Of a DNA stretch of 64,000 bases, positions 25,090 through 34,753 are shown piece after piece. Each line of letters begins with the position of its first letter. Position 1 is the first letter of the stretch. Source of the DNA: Prochlorococcus marinus str. MIT 0917 (GTDB lineage: Bacteria > Cyanobacteriota > Cyanobacteriia > PCC-6307 > Cyanobiaceae); NCBI RefSeq assembly GCF_027359575.1, contig NZ_CP114784.1, forward strand, positions 805,819 to 869,818, read 5' to 3'. A program made the translations under genes and the position numbers. The notes under the pieces are model-generated. The model searched no databases, was not told the DNA's origin, and saw only the letters and a list, made by a program, of their open reading frames with translations.

Positions 25090-26031
25090 TTAGCCCCCTT
25101 CATAACCAAGCTCATTAAGCCGAGAAGATTTACTTCTCCAGTCAGGGACTACTTTAACAAACAATTCTAAATAGACATTTCCATTAATTAAAGTTTGAAT
25201 TTGGAGCCTTGATTCCTGGCCAATTTTCTTCAACATACTTCCACCTTTACCAATTAAAATTCCTTTCTGACTTTTTTTCTCAACACAAATAGTTGCGAGA
25301 ATTCCTGTTCTTGGATTCTCTTTAGATTTTTTTTTCAAGGGTATAACTTCAATTTTATCAATAGATACTGCAACACTATGAGGGACCTCTTCGCGTGTAT
25401 TGATTAACACTTGTTCCCTTATAAATTCAGCAATTAAAAACTTCTCAGGATGGTCACAAGTCATATGACTTGGATACAACTGAGGTCCCAAAGGCAGTTT
25501 TTCTTCTATTTCATTAATCAATTCATTACATCCCTGTCCGGTAAGAGCACTACAATAAAAAATTGGCCAATTTTTACCCTCAAAAAAGTCTAAATATTCT
25601 TTCTTTCTTTGTTTAAATTGACTCAACTGAACAAGATCACATTTATTCAAGGCAACAATAACTGGTATTTGTAAATTTCTAATCAAATTCAAAATAAATG
25701 CATCACCCCTACCTGGAGAATGATTGGCTTCAAAAATAACTAAAACTGCATCCACCTCTCCAATAGATCTCTTGGCACTCTGCACAAGTCTTTCCCCTAA
25801 TAAATGATGGGGTTTATGAATACCAGGAGTATCTACAAAAATAATTTGAGACTTTTTATTAGTAAGTATTACTTTTAATCTGTTTCTAGTGGTTTGAGCG
25901 ATGGGTGATGTAATTGCTATTTTCTCACCAATAAATTTGTTTATGAAAGTTGATTTACCAACATTGGGTCTACCTATTAATGCAATAAATCCTGACTTAA
26001 AATCCTCTTGATTTAAATCTCCCAAAGACAT
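25090..26031 (-). CDS. era: GTPase Era
   Basis: An essential GTPase that binds the 3' end of 16S rRNA and helps 30S assembly. The 313-residue protein has G1 GRPNVGKST, G3 DTPG and G4 NKCD in the N-terminal domain, and a C-terminal KH domain with GILIGKGGSMLKKIG. It is upstream of trmD in the same unit. The divergent hypothetical gene at 26083 starts 51 bp away. Confidence 0.97.
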   Translation of the reverse strand: MSLGDLNQEDFKSGFIALIGRPNVGKSTFINKFIGEKIAITSPIAQTTRNRLKVILTNKKSQIIFVDTPGIHKPHHLLGERLVQSAKRSIGEVDAVLVIFEANHSPGRGDAFILNLIRNLQIPVIVALNKCDLVQLSQFKQRKKEYLDFFEGKNWPIFYCSALTGQGCNELINEIEEKLPLGPQLYPSHMTCDHPEKFLIAEFIREQVLINTREEVPHSVAVSIDKIEVIPLKKKSKENPRTGILATICVEKKSQKGILIGKGGSMLKKIGQESRLQIQTLINGNVYLELFVKVVPDWRSKSSRLNELGYEGG

Positions 26032-26082
26032 TTTCTTTCTCTACTATTATCTATAGCCTTACTCTAAAAGAGCAATAAAGCC

Positions 26083-26595
26083 ATGAATGAACAGAAACCA
26101 ACTTTTAAAGAGGCTATGCAAGCATCAATGGTTTGGTGCAAAAGTTGGGAAAATGATGAAATAAGTGACGAAGTTATTTCTGATCGAATTGGCGAGCTTA
26201 TTAAAACACTAGAGGGTGCAAGAGGATTTTTTGTTGTCAGTCTCTCAATAGATTGCCCTTTAATGGATAGATTTCCTGATGCATTAATTTTTCAATTAAG
26301 AAGTTCTGGAGAAATTATTGTTGATTTAATCGTAAAGAATCTTGCCATGAGTTCAGCGATGATAATTACACATCGAAATAATAAAGATCCTCAGGAAATC
26401 CAATCAGAGAGAATAAAAATTAGATGTATTGAATTACTTAAACTATTAGATTCGACTAAAGTAAAAAAACGTTTAGATGTTTTACTTGAAGCAACAAAAG
26501 GGAATGGAACGGACTTGAAGTTTCTTAATAAATGGGGTTACAACGATGAACAAATAAATGCAATATCAGAAAGTATTTATAAGGTCGCGACATAA
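26083..26595 (+). CDS. Conserved cyanobacterial hypothetical protein, 170 aa
   Basis: A soluble, alpha/beta-looking protein without signal or membrane segments. Seen: RGFFVVSLSIDCPLMDRFPD and FQLRSSGEIIVDLIVKNLAM in the middle, and a C-terminal LNKWGYNDEQINAI. I do not recognise a named family, but composition and length suggest a genuine conserved gene. It is monocistronic: its own promoter must lie in the 51-bp gap to era, and a strong terminator begins at its stop codon. Confidence 0.75.
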   Translation: MNEQKPTFKEAMQASMVWCKSWENDEISDEVISDRIGELIKTLEGARGFFVVSLSIDCPLMDRFPDALIFQLRSSGEIIVDLIVKNLAMSSAMIITHRNNKDPQEIQSERIKIRCIELLKLLDSTKVKKRLDVLLEATKGNGTDLKFLNKWGYNDEQINAISESIYKVAT

Positions 26596-26622
26596 AAAAA
26601 GAGCCTTTCGGCTCTTTTTTTA
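26592..26622. terminator. Bidirectional Rho-independent terminator
   Basis: GAGCC (26601-26605), TTTC loop, GGCTC (26610-26614), flanked by seven A on the left and seven T on the right. It can end both the hypothetical gene on the plus strand and the Bax-inhibitor-like gene on the minus strand. Confidence 0.92.
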
Positions 26623-26639
26623 TGTTTAATTTATTAGTC

Positions 26640-27377
26640 TCAATCTCTTCTGCCACCACCTTGTAGAGCAATAATAAGACGAAGAACAAAAACAAATAAA
26701 TTTATATAAGTTAAGTACATTCCTAAAGCTCCTGCCAAATACTGTTCGTCGTTGTAGCGTCTTGGCATTGTATAGAAATCTACAAAAGACATCGCAACAA
26801 AAAGTACAGTTCCAAAGCCAGCAATCATTAATTCAAAGCCACTGCCTCCAAACATCCCTGGAGCAAATAAACCACCAATAAACTGGAAAACCATTGCAAT
26901 AATAAGACCAATTAATCCAAGACCAACTGCGCCTTGCAAAGCCTGACCGACATTATCACTCATTTTTCTGCCTACGGAAGATGCGATCACGAAAGTGATT
27001 CCAGTAGCAAATACAGCTGTTCCTATTGCTCCCATTCCTGCAACTTGAATTGCCAACCCAACAATCCCACTTAGAGTAAAACCAGTTAGCAAGCTGAATC
27101 CCGTCAATAGTGGAAGCGCTTTAGAATTATTTGCGTTATTGGCAGCGCTACTTGCCATGAAAAATAGAACTATTTCTGCAATAAATGCAACTATAAATAG
27201 AGGCCCAAACAGAGGATTGTTAGTTGCTTGTAAAGAAAGTCCCCCTAAGACACCTAATCCGGTTAATGCCATTCCTCCGCCTACATAAGGCAGGGCTTTA
27301 TTAACTACATTTGGGCCAATAAGTGCACTTGATTGTGCTTCTCGAATAGCTTGTTGAAAATTGCTGTTTGCTGGCAT
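26640..27377 (-). CDS. Bax inhibitor-1/YccA family membrane protein
   Basis: A 245-residue protein with seven likely membrane helices and the BI-1 pattern, ending with YLTYINLFVFVLRLIIALQG. Bacterial members (YccA, YbhL) are inner-membrane proteins; YccA interacts with FtsH, and calcium leak has been shown for some. Its exact role here is unknown. It converges with the hypothetical gene at 26083 at the shared terminator and follows phoH on the same strand with a 75-bp gap. Confidence 0.88.
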   Translation of the reverse strand: MPANSNFQQAIREAQSSALIGPNVVNKALPYVGGGMALTGLGVLGGLSLQATNNPLFGPLFIVAFIAEIVLFFMASSAANNANNSKALPLLTGFSLLTGFTLSGIVGLAIQVAGMGAIGTAVFATGITFVIASSVGRKMSDNVGQALQGAVGLGLIGLIIAMVFQFIGGLFAPGMFGGSGFELMIAGFGTVLFVAMSFVDFYTMPRRYNDEQYLAGALGMYLTYINLFVFVLRLIIALQGGGRRD

Positions 27378-27452
27378 AACGCACCAGATAATTATTAATA
27401 ACTATTTTGACACAAAAAAAATAAGTCTTCATGAATGTGAATGCGGATCACC

Positions 27453-28430
27453 CTATCGTTTTCTTTTATCTAACTCTGCATAAGCATCAACAACGCTTTG
27501 AACAAGTGGATGTCTAACGACATCTGCTGAGGTAAGCCTGCAAACTGAAATCCCATCTACCTTTTCGAGTAAATCTGCTGCTTCAATAAGTCCACTCATT
27601 TGTCCAAATGGCAAGTCTACTTGAGTTACATCACCAGTTACTACCATTCTTGATCTTTCTCCTAACCTGGTCAGAACCATTCTCATTTGAGCTTGAGTCG
27701 TATTTTGAGCTTCATCAAGTATCACAAAAGATTCTTCTAAAGTTCTGCCTCGCATGTATGCCAAGGGAGCAACTTCAATAACGTTTTTTTCAATAAGTAA
27801 ATTAGTTTTTTCTTGTCCAAGTAAAGAGTGTAAAGAATCATATAAAGGACGCAGATAAGGGTCTACCTTTTGCTGTAAGTCTCCAGGTAAAAAGCCCAAT
27901 CTTTCTCCAGCCTCAACTGCAGGTCTTGTTAAAATAATTTTCTCAATTTTTCTCTCAGTAAGCATTCGCACAGCGAAGAGAGTTGCTAAAAATGTTTTTC
28001 CCGTTCCTGCTGGGCCTAAAGCAAAAGTAAGATCACTTTTCTCCATAGCTTCTACATAAAATTTTTGTCTAATTGTTCTTGGTCTTAAAAGATTTCCTCT
28101 TTGACTTCTAGCTAAAACTTTATTTGTTGATTTGGCGTAATCATTTTTTTTACCATTATCTAATGCTTCAGCCGCGGCATGTAAATCTACGGCAGAGACA
28201 ATTTGTCCCTCTTCCCAAATTGGTCTAACTAATTCAACAATTGCTGCAGCTCTCTCTAATTGATAAGAATTTCCTTTTATTTCGAGTTGCAATCCCCTTA
28301 ACGCAAAAACAGCACCAGTTAGTGTTCCCAATCGGTGAAGTGTTGACTGACCAGTACCTGACAAAGCAGTGGCAGCATCTGAATCAGGCAGATCTATACA
28401 AAAGCGACCTTCAGTGGTTGCTTCAGACAT
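27453..28430 (-). CDS. phoH: PhoH-like ATPase
   Basis: A cytoplasmic P-loop ATPase of 325 residues. An N-terminal region (about 1-110) precedes Walker A GPAGTGKTFLA and Walker B ESFVILDEAQNT. PhoH proteins are linked to RNA handling and, in some bacteria, phosphate starvation. It lies 37 bp after rpsP, in the ffh-rpsP-phoH run on the minus strand, which suggests a translation- or RNA-linked role rather than phosphate control. Confidence 0.95.
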   Translation of the reverse strand: MSEATTEGRFCIDLPDSDAATALSGTGQSTLHRLGTLTGAVFALRGLQLEIKGNSYQLERAAAIVELVRPIWEEGQIVSAVDLHAAAEALDNGKKNDYAKSTNKVLARSQRGNLLRPRTIRQKFYVEAMEKSDLTFALGPAGTGKTFLATLFAVRMLTERKIEKIILTRPAVEAGERLGFLPGDLQQKVDPYLRPLYDSLHSLLGQEKTNLLIEKNVIEVAPLAYMRGRTLEESFVILDEAQNTTQAQMRMVLTRLGERSRMVVTGDVTQVDLPFGQMSGLIEAADLLEKVDGISVCRLTSADVVRHPLVQSVVDAYAELDKRKR

Positions 28431-28467
28431 AAATTTTCTTGAAATTATTGATATTAATCAAAACTTC

Positions 28468-28800
28468 TTATTCAGAAGTTTCAGATGCAGCTGCATCTTT
28501 TTTCTTTGCTGATCTTTCTTTTTCTTGTTTTTGCTTACCTAGGACTTCAGCAGGTCGAACTTTCTTTTCAAGGAGTCCTCCTTTTTCTAATAAAGTTCTT
28601 ACTGCATCAGTAGGCTGAGCACCTTGTCCTAGTCGAGTTCTCAAGGCCTCTGTATCTAATCTAGTTTCTTTGGTTCTTGGATTGTAAAAGCCTAGTTCTT
28701 GCAGTGGGCGACCATCTCGCCTTGAAGTGCTATTACAGGCAACTAGACGAAAACTGGATTCACGCTTTTTACCAAACCGCTTAAGGCGGAGCTTGATCAT
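28468..28800 (-). CDS. rpsP: 30S ribosomal protein S16
   Basis: The first residues ([20 protein letters not shown]) and [18 protein letters not shown] are diagnostic of S16. At 110 residues it is longer than the E. coli protein (82), because of a Lys/Glu/Ala-rich C-terminal tail from about residue 83. It sits between ffh (87 bp upstream) and phoH on the same strand. Confidence 0.98.
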   Translation of the reverse strand: MIKLRLKRFGKKRESSFRLVACNSTSRRDGRPLQELGFYNPRTKETRLDTEALRTRLGQGAQPTDAVRTLLEKGGLLEKKVRPAEVLGKQKQEKERSAKKKDAAASETSE

Positions 28801-28887
28801 CTTCGATTTATTTGTAAGTGGATTGAACTCAAAAGTTCTTCAGTTTAATAATACTCCACAGATGATTAATATAGCCTTTTGATATCT

Positions 28888-30351
28888 CTAAAGATCACCA
28901 AAACCTTTCTTTTTCTTGACTGGACGCTGTCTTCGGGGCGCAGAACCTGGACCTCCTCTTCCTTTTCTTGACTGATATGGATTAGTACCTGCTGAAGGAA
29001 TGCCAGGGAGTCCTCCCATGCCAGGAAGTCCCCCATCCATTCCAGGAAGACCTCCACCAGTAGACATCTGCTTCATCAAGCCCCGCATCCTCTGAAAATC
29101 CGCGAGAACCTTGTCTACATCTGCTGGCTGATGTCCGCTGCCACTTGCAACTCTTCGACGTCTTGATGGTTGTGCTGCCAATAATTCAGGCTTATTCCTT
29201 TCCTCTACTGACATTGAACCAATCATTGCCTCGATTTTCTTAAGTTGATCTTCTCCACTTTTAATCATTCCATCATCAATTTTATTCATTCCAGGAATCA
29301 TTTTCAGTAGCCCTCCTAAAGATCCCATTCTCTTAATCATCCTCATCTGTTTTACAAAATCCGAAAAATCAAAAGTTGCTTCTTGAAGCTTCTTTTGCAT
29401 GATTTCCGCATCAGCAATCTCAACTTCTTTCTGTGCTTTTTCAACAAGTGTCAAAACATCTCCCATCCCTAGGATTCTGCTAGCCATCCTCTCGGGATAA
29501 AAAGGCTGCAATGCCTCAACCTTTTCACCCGTCCCTATGAATTTGATTGGTTTCCCACTGATTTTTTTAATAGAAAGGGCAGCTCCACCTCTTGAGTCTC
29601 CATCAAGCTTTGTGAGAACAGCACCAGTTATTCCTACTTTTTCATGAAAACTCCTGGTTATGTCTGCGGCCTCTTGGCCAATCATTGAATCAACTACCAA
29701 TAAAACTTCATCGGGGTGAACGGCATCTTTAATCCGAACCATCTCTCCCATCATCTCGGTATCAATTTGAAGCCGCCCAGCAGTATCGACAAGAACAGTA
29801 TCAAATCCTTCTTCCCTAGCCTTTTCCAAGCCTTTTCTTGCAATCTCCTCAGGCTTTGAATTTAAACTTAAATTAAAAACTTCTACACCAATTTGATTTC
29901 CCAGCGTTACTAATTGATCAATAGCTGCTGGTCTGTATGTATCAGCAGCGACAAGTAATGGCTTTTGATTTTTTTCTTTAAGAAGCAATCCAAGTTTTGC
30001 TGTAGCTGTAGTCTTTCCAGCACCCTGAAGTCCAGCCATTAAAATTACGGTTGGTTTTTCCTCTGAATCTGCCAAGGGATCATTCTCTCCACCCATTACA
30101 TTTACTAGTTGCTCATGAACTACTTGAATAAATTTCTGACCAGGATTTATACCTCTGACAACCTCTGTACCAACAGCCTTAACTCTTACTTCTTCGATAA
30201 ACTCTTTTACTACAGACAAACTAACATCAGCTTCTAAGAGAGCTCGTCTAACCTGTTTTAGCGCTTCATCAACATTTTCACTTGAAATTTTAGCTTCACC
30301 TTTAAAGGCCTTAACAGCATCTTCAAATTGATTAGTTAGTTCCTCAAACAT
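28888..30351 (-). CDS. ffh: Signal recognition particle protein Ffh (SRP54)
   Basis: It binds signal sequences and the SRP RNA and targets membrane proteins to the translocon. The 487 residues comprise an N domain, a G domain with GLQGAGKTT, DTAGRLQ and TKLDGDSRGG, and a methionine-rich M domain (MIKRMGSLGGLLKMIPGM and SGSGHQPADV). The tail is rich in Gly, Pro and Met (GGLPGMDGGLPGMGGLPG) and ends in basic residues. Its RNA partner is found at 56152-56250. In chloroplasts and cyanobacteria SRP also serves thylakoid proteins. Confidence 0.97.
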   Translation of the reverse strand: MFEELTNQFEDAVKAFKGEAKISSENVDEALKQVRRALLEADVSLSVVKEFIEEVRVKAVGTEVVRGINPGQKFIQVVHEQLVNVMGGENDPLADSEEKPTVILMAGLQGAGKTTATAKLGLLLKEKNQKPLLVAADTYRPAAIDQLVTLGNQIGVEVFNLSLNSKPEEIARKGLEKAREEGFDTVLVDTAGRLQIDTEMMGEMVRIKDAVHPDEVLLVVDSMIGQEAADITRSFHEKVGITGAVLTKLDGDSRGGAALSIKKISGKPIKFIGTGEKVEALQPFYPERMASRILGMGDVLTLVEKAQKEVEIADAEIMQKKLQEATFDFSDFVKQMRMIKRMGSLGGLLKMIPGMNKIDDGMIKSGEDQLKKIEAMIGSMSVEERNKPELLAAQPSRRRRVASGSGHQPADVDKVLADFQRMRGLMKQMSTGGGLPGMDGGLPGMGGLPGIPSAGTNPYQSRKGRGGPGSAPRRQRPVKKKKGFGDL

Positions 30352-30389
30352 TTTCTTAGAGTTACAGAAATAATGTAAAAAATTATTTT

Positions 30390-32444
30390 TTAATTTCCAC
30401 TAATATAGTCAACTATTTGCCAATTTTTTTTATTCTTGCCAATTATATACTTTACTTTCAAAGAAGGAATAACCGTTTCTGATAAAATCTCACCAGAGGA
30501 ACTAATCCTTTTATCTTGATAATCTAATTCAACATCTGCTGCAATTCTTTTATCAGATCTTTGAACAATATTGATTGAATTTATATTTGCATCAATAATC
30601 TGTCTTTGTCCTAGTAATTTATCTTTTTTTCTCTGTTCAATAACTCTATTGAACAGGGATGTTCTCGCGACAGAAGAAAGATACTGACTTTCTGAACCAT
30701 TCAAAACATCTGCCTTACCTGCTAACCATGATTCAATAAGGAATTTAATTTCTTGTGATGAGGGGTCTACTGAGGTGAGAGGAATTAATTTATTTAAACC
30801 CAATATTTCTTTATTATTAACTATTTTACTTGATTCATTATCTATAATTTTAATATCTTCAGGTTTAACAAATTCAGATTTAGATATTTTATTGAGATCA
30901 TTATTTTCTGATGGTTTTCTCTGTATAATTATACCTAGGCCTGTTCCAACAATAAATAACCCAACAAATGCTAAAGCACTTGTATAAATTGGGCGCTTTA
31001 AAATGAAAGATTTGAAATCTGACTTTTTGATCAATTCAAATGTTGAATAATATTTTGAGACTATATTTTTAACCAAGTCAGATCTTAAGAAAGCGTCACT
31101 ACTTTGAAATCGAGATTTAAAAGACTTTCCTTTCAGAATTTCATCCAAAGCCCCACCTGGCATTGGCAAATCAGCTTGTTCCTCCAGTTTTTTTGATGAA
31201 TTATTGTCAATTTGTTGTTCAGGGGCCAGTGAGGATAAGAATGAAAATCCCGCTTTTGCAATGCCTAATGCCCCTTTTGTTTCCAACTGCTCTACATAAA
31301 TTTGAACTTCTTGGCTAGCGAACCAATCATCAAGATTTACAGTTTGTATTTCAACATCACTAAAACCTACTAATACATCTTTTTTCAACCAATTTATACA
31401 GTAATCACAAAGAGCTCCGAGTGTCTCGCCTGGATAATTATCTAACCAATCTTTTAATTTCTCATCTGAACTACTTCTAAAACGAGACTCTGCTTGCTGT
31501 ACATCCCCTAATAAAAGATCTAGGCATCCAATTAAGGGCATAGGATCAAAACCATTAATATTTATATTTCGCAGGTATTTACGAGCTTCTTGAAAGAGTT
31601 CTGGTTTCCGATAAGAAAAGCCAGAAGCTATCAAGGAAAAAGCTGCAAGAAAGCCTGCATCTTCTGACCCCCTTCGATACCAATTCACATAGATTTTCGA
31701 CTGCTCTTTTGCAGTCAAAAATTTCCTAATTTGAAGGAAAAATAGCTCAAAATCATTTTGATTTAATCCTGCTATTTTTTCTGAATTTCTTTTCCCTTCT
31801 AGTCCCCCCCTTTTATTTACAAAATCTTCCAACAACATCAGGCCTTCCTGATGAGATTTCTCATCTTCTTTCTCTCTGCTTAATAAATCAAGAATTCTAT
31901 ATGGAAGTAAAGTCTCTAAATCAAATTCAAGGGTTTTTCTTTCTTCAACAAGCTTTCCCATCCTCTGCAGTAATTGAATACCTTCCTGAAGCAAATCAGC
32001 TCCTGAAGCGTATCTTCTGCAAGCCTGCTCCTCAATAGAGGCGTCTCTACAAGATAAAGCTGCTATTAATGTTAAATCTGACTCTCTACCACTGCCCAAG
32101 GCTGGGGCTTGTGGAGGTTGCAACGCTTTTTTTGCAAGCTTAAAAGCCTGAAAAGAAGCATTTGATTCCCACAAGAGAAGTAAACCAGCAACTTCTCTAT
32201 TTGATGACAATTCAAGTCCTGAAGAACCCTCAATCAGAGCAAGTTCGTAAGATTGTCGTTCGACAGGATTAGATAAAAGATCAGCAGAAAGCCTTAGAAG
32301 CTCAGACCTCTGAGCTAAAACTTCATAAGTAAAGCCTTGCTTTGGAGGACGATCTAGCCTTAGCTGAAAAGCCCTGAGGACTTCTTCAGCATTTGCAGAA
32401 GGGCTAACCCCCAATAAGCGAAAATGATCAATAGGTAATTCCAA
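30390..32444 (-). CDS. zipN: Cell division protein ZipN/Ftn2 (ARC6-like)
   Basis: A 684-residue FtsZ-ring anchor specific to cyanobacteria and plastids (ARC6 in plants). The N-terminal 65 residues form a J-like domain (IDHFRLLGVSPSANAEEVL) without the HPD motif. A long helical, TPR-like region follows, then one membrane segment near residues 485-507 (TSALAFVGLFIVGTGLG) and a C-terminal IMS/DUF4101 domain (AGKADVLNGSESQYLSSVAR). It lies 38 bp upstream of ffh on the same strand and is divergent from pdhA. ftsZ, its partner, is at 55017. Confidence 0.92.
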   Translation of the reverse strand: MELPIDHFRLLGVSPSANAEEVLRAFQLRLDRPPKQGFTYEVLAQRSELLRLSADLLSNPVERQSYELALIEGSSGLELSSNREVAGLLLLWESNASFQAFKLAKKALQPPQAPALGSGRESDLTLIAALSCRDASIEEQACRRYASGADLLQEGIQLLQRMGKLVEERKTLEFDLETLLPYRILDLLSREKEDEKSHQEGLMLLEDFVNKRGGLEGKRNSEKIAGLNQNDFELFFLQIRKFLTAKEQSKIYVNWYRRGSEDAGFLAAFSLIASGFSYRKPELFQEARKYLRNININGFDPMPLIGCLDLLLGDVQQAESRFRSSSDEKLKDWLDNYPGETLGALCDYCINWLKKDVLVGFSDVEIQTVNLDDWFASQEVQIYVEQLETKGALGIAKAGFSFLSSLAPEQQIDNNSSKKLEEQADLPMPGGALDEILKGKSFKSRFQSSDAFLRSDLVKNIVSKYYSTFELIKKSDFKSFILKRPIYTSALAFVGLFIVGTGLGIIIQRKPSENNDLNKISKSEFVKPEDIKIIDNESSKIVNNKEILGLNKLIPLTSVDPSSQEIKFLIESWLAGKADVLNGSESQYLSSVARTSLFNRVIEQRKKDKLLGQRQIIDANINSINIVQRSDKRIAADVELDYQDKRISSSGEILSETVIPSLKVKYIIGKNKKNWQIVDYISGN

Positions 32445-32541
32445 TCGCTACTAGGTAATCAGAAAAAAAAGCTCTAGGCATCGTAAGGGGTTTTAACCAT
32501 TTTGCATCCATTGACGCTTAAAGTCTAAAAAGGATTGATAA

Positions 32542-33636
32542 GTGAATATGAACAAAGTCATGTCTCACAACCAGGACAAAACAAGCCAAGACCCTATTCA
32601 GCACAGGGAACACGCCGACAGACTAAGCAATCTTGGCGACACAAAACCAGCTCAAATCAATAGAGAAATTGGTTTAAATCTTTTCAAAGATATGACTTTG
32701 GGAAGACGATTTGAAGATAAATGCGCTGAAATGTATTACAGAGGGAAGATGTTTGGGTTTGTTCATCTTTACAACGGACAAGAAGCTATAAGTACAGGTG
32801 TTATTGGGGCAATGAAACGCAAACATGACTGGTTTTGCAGTACTTATAGAGATCATGTTCATGCTTTAAGTGCTGGAGTACCTGCGAAAGAGGTGATGAG
32901 CGAGCTATTTGGGAAAGAGACAGGCTGCAGTAAAGGAAGAGGTGGATCTATGCATCTTTTTTCTAAAGAACATCATCTACTTGGCGGTTATGCATTTATT
33001 GGTGAAGGTATTCCAGTTGCCCTTGGAGCAGCTTTCAGCAGTAAATACAAAAGGGAGGCTCTTAAGGAAAATAGTGATTCTGTAACTGCAGCATTTTTTG
33101 GAGATGGTACTTGCAATATTGGTCAGTTTTATGAATGTTTAAATATGGCTCAATTATGGAAATTACCGATCATATTCGTAGTCGAAAATAATAAATGGGC
33201 AATTGGAATGGCCCATGACAGAGCAACTAGCGAGACTGAGATATGGAGAAAAGCTTCAGCATTTGGCATGCCAGGAGAAGAGGTAGACGGGATGGATGTC
33301 TTAGCAGTGCGAGGGGCTGCTCAAAGGGCTGTACAAAGGGCAAGAGATGGGGAAGGGCCAACTTTAATAGAGTGCCTTACCTACAGATTCAGAGGCCATT
33401 CTCTAGCTGATCCAGACGAACTTAGGTCTGAAAAAGAGAAGGAATTCTGGGCCAAAAAAGATCCAATTAAAAAGCTAAAAAATGATTTAAGTAGTTCTGG
33501 ATTCGTCTCTGATGAAGAGTTAAAAAATATTGAGAAAGAAATTGATATGGAAGTTAACGATGCTGTTGAATTTGCTCTAAAAGCTCCAGAGCCTGACCCT
33601 AGTGAGTTAACTAAATATATCTGGGCAGAGAACTAA
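32542..33636 (+). CDS. pdhA: Pyruvate dehydrogenase E1 component, alpha subunit
   Basis: It decarboxylates pyruvate with thiamine diphosphate as half of the heterotetrameric E1. The 364-residue protein has the E1-alpha pattern: [26 protein letters not shown], the ThDP/Mg site [12 protein letters not shown] to ENNKWAIG, and [13 protein letters not shown] with the regulated-Ser region. The GTG start at 32542 is followed by ATGs at 32548 and 32560, so the true start may be a few residues later. The E3 subunit gene is at 41637; E1-beta and E2 are not in the window. Confidence 0.96.
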   Translation: MNMNKVMSHNQDKTSQDPIQHREHADRLSNLGDTKPAQINREIGLNLFKDMTLGRRFEDKCAEMYYRGKMFGFVHLYNGQEAISTGVIGAMKRKHDWFCSTYRDHVHALSAGVPAKEVMSELFGKETGCSKGRGGSMHLFSKEHHLLGGYAFIGEGIPVALGAAFSSKYKREALKENSDSVTAAFFGDGTCNIGQFYECLNMAQLWKLPIIFVVENNKWAIGMAHDRATSETEIWRKASAFGMPGEEVDGMDVLAVRGAAQRAVQRARDGEGPTLIECLTYRFRGHSLADPDELRSEKEKEFWAKKDPIKKLKNDLSSSGFVSDEELKNIEKEIDMEVNDAVEFALKAPEPDPSELTKYIWAEN

Positions 33637-33654
33637 AACTAAAGTTAATAAAAT

Positions 33655-34596
33655 TCAAATTCCACTAGGAAGCTTTCTCGTGAGATTTCTCAATTTTCTT
33701 AAAGCTTTTAACTCAACTTGCCTAACCCTCTCACGAGTGACCTGTAACAATCTGCCTATTTCTGCGAGAGTATGTCTTTCATTCCCCTCTAAGCCAAATC
33801 TAAGCCTAATAACGTGCTGTTCTTGTTCGCTTAGATGACTTAGCCATCTTCCAAGTTGCTCTTGATGAATTTTTTGTTCAACTTTATCTAGCGGTTCTTC
33901 ACCAGAGCCGTCGGCTATTAGATCACCTAAAAAGCTGCGACCTTCATCACCATTAACGGGTGCATCAAGACTGCTAGTAGTAAGAGCTTGTCTCAAAATC
34001 GAATCAAGTTCTTCTAACTCAATTTCCATTGCCTCAGCTATTTCAATACGGCTAGGCATTGCACCGAGCTTATGAGCCAAATCTAAGCTGACTTTTCTAA
34101 TGGTCGCTAATCTCTCACTTAAATGAACAGGTAATCGAATTGTTCTTGACTGACAAGCAATCGCTCTTGTCATGCTTTGTCTTATCCACCAAAAGGCATA
34201 AGTAGAAAACTTATAACCACGAGTTGGATCAAATTTTTCTACTGCTCTTTCTAATCCAAGAGAACCTTCCTGGACTAAATCCAAAAGTTCAAGGCCTTTT
34301 CCTTGATATTTCTTTGCAACACTTACGACCAATCGAAGATTGGCTTTCATCATTCTTTCTTTTGCCCTTCTTCCAATTCGAATCAATCTTCTTTGATGTG
34401 AATTAAATTCTTTGCTCTCTTCCTTAATCTGACCATCCTCGGTAAGGCTCATCATTGTTTGAACTTGATTACCAAGTTCAATTTCTTCTGCTGGTGTTAA
34501 AAGAGGAACTCTTCCTATTGAGGAAAGGTACCAACTAATTGGATCACTGCTGCGTCGTTTTTGGGATTCAGCAGGCTTGGGTGCAGATGAAACCAT
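33655..34596 (-). CDS. Group 2 RNA polymerase sigma factor (RpoD-like)
   Basis: A 313-residue sigma-70 protein: region 1.2 (DPISWYLSSIGRVPLLTPAE), 2.2-2.4 (DLVQEGSLGLERAVEKFDPT and YAFWWIRQSMTRAI), 3 and 4.2 (TLAEIGRLLQVTRERVRQVE). It lacks the long region 1.1 and non-conserved region of the principal sigma, so it is one of the non-essential group 2 factors that cyanobacteria use for stress, light or nutrient responses. Which Sig letter applies cannot be decided from sequence alone. It converges with pdhA (18 bp). Confidence 0.93.
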   Translation of the reverse strand: MVSSAPKPAESQKRRSSDPISWYLSSIGRVPLLTPAEEIELGNQVQTMMSLTEDGQIKEESKEFNSHQRRLIRIGRRAKERMMKANLRLVVSVAKKYQGKGLELLDLVQEGSLGLERAVEKFDPTRGYKFSTYAFWWIRQSMTRAIACQSRTIRLPVHLSERLATIRKVSLDLAHKLGAMPSRIEIAEAMEIELEELDSILRQALTTSSLDAPVNGDEGRSFLGDLIADGSGEEPLDKVEQKIHQEQLGRWLSHLSEQEQHVIRLRFGLEGNERHTLAEIGRLLQVTRERVRQVELKALRKLRNLTRKLPSGI

Positions 34597-34753
34597 TGTT
34601 TCTAGACCCGTTTATTAAAGTTGTAAGACTTTCCTACAGAAAACGTCAAAGATGCCTAGGTTTCATGAATGCTTCAGATTCTGTTGACGATTAGTTAACA
34701 AATGACACCAAATCAACCATTTAAGGCGCTGTAAATGGTTGTTTCAAAACATT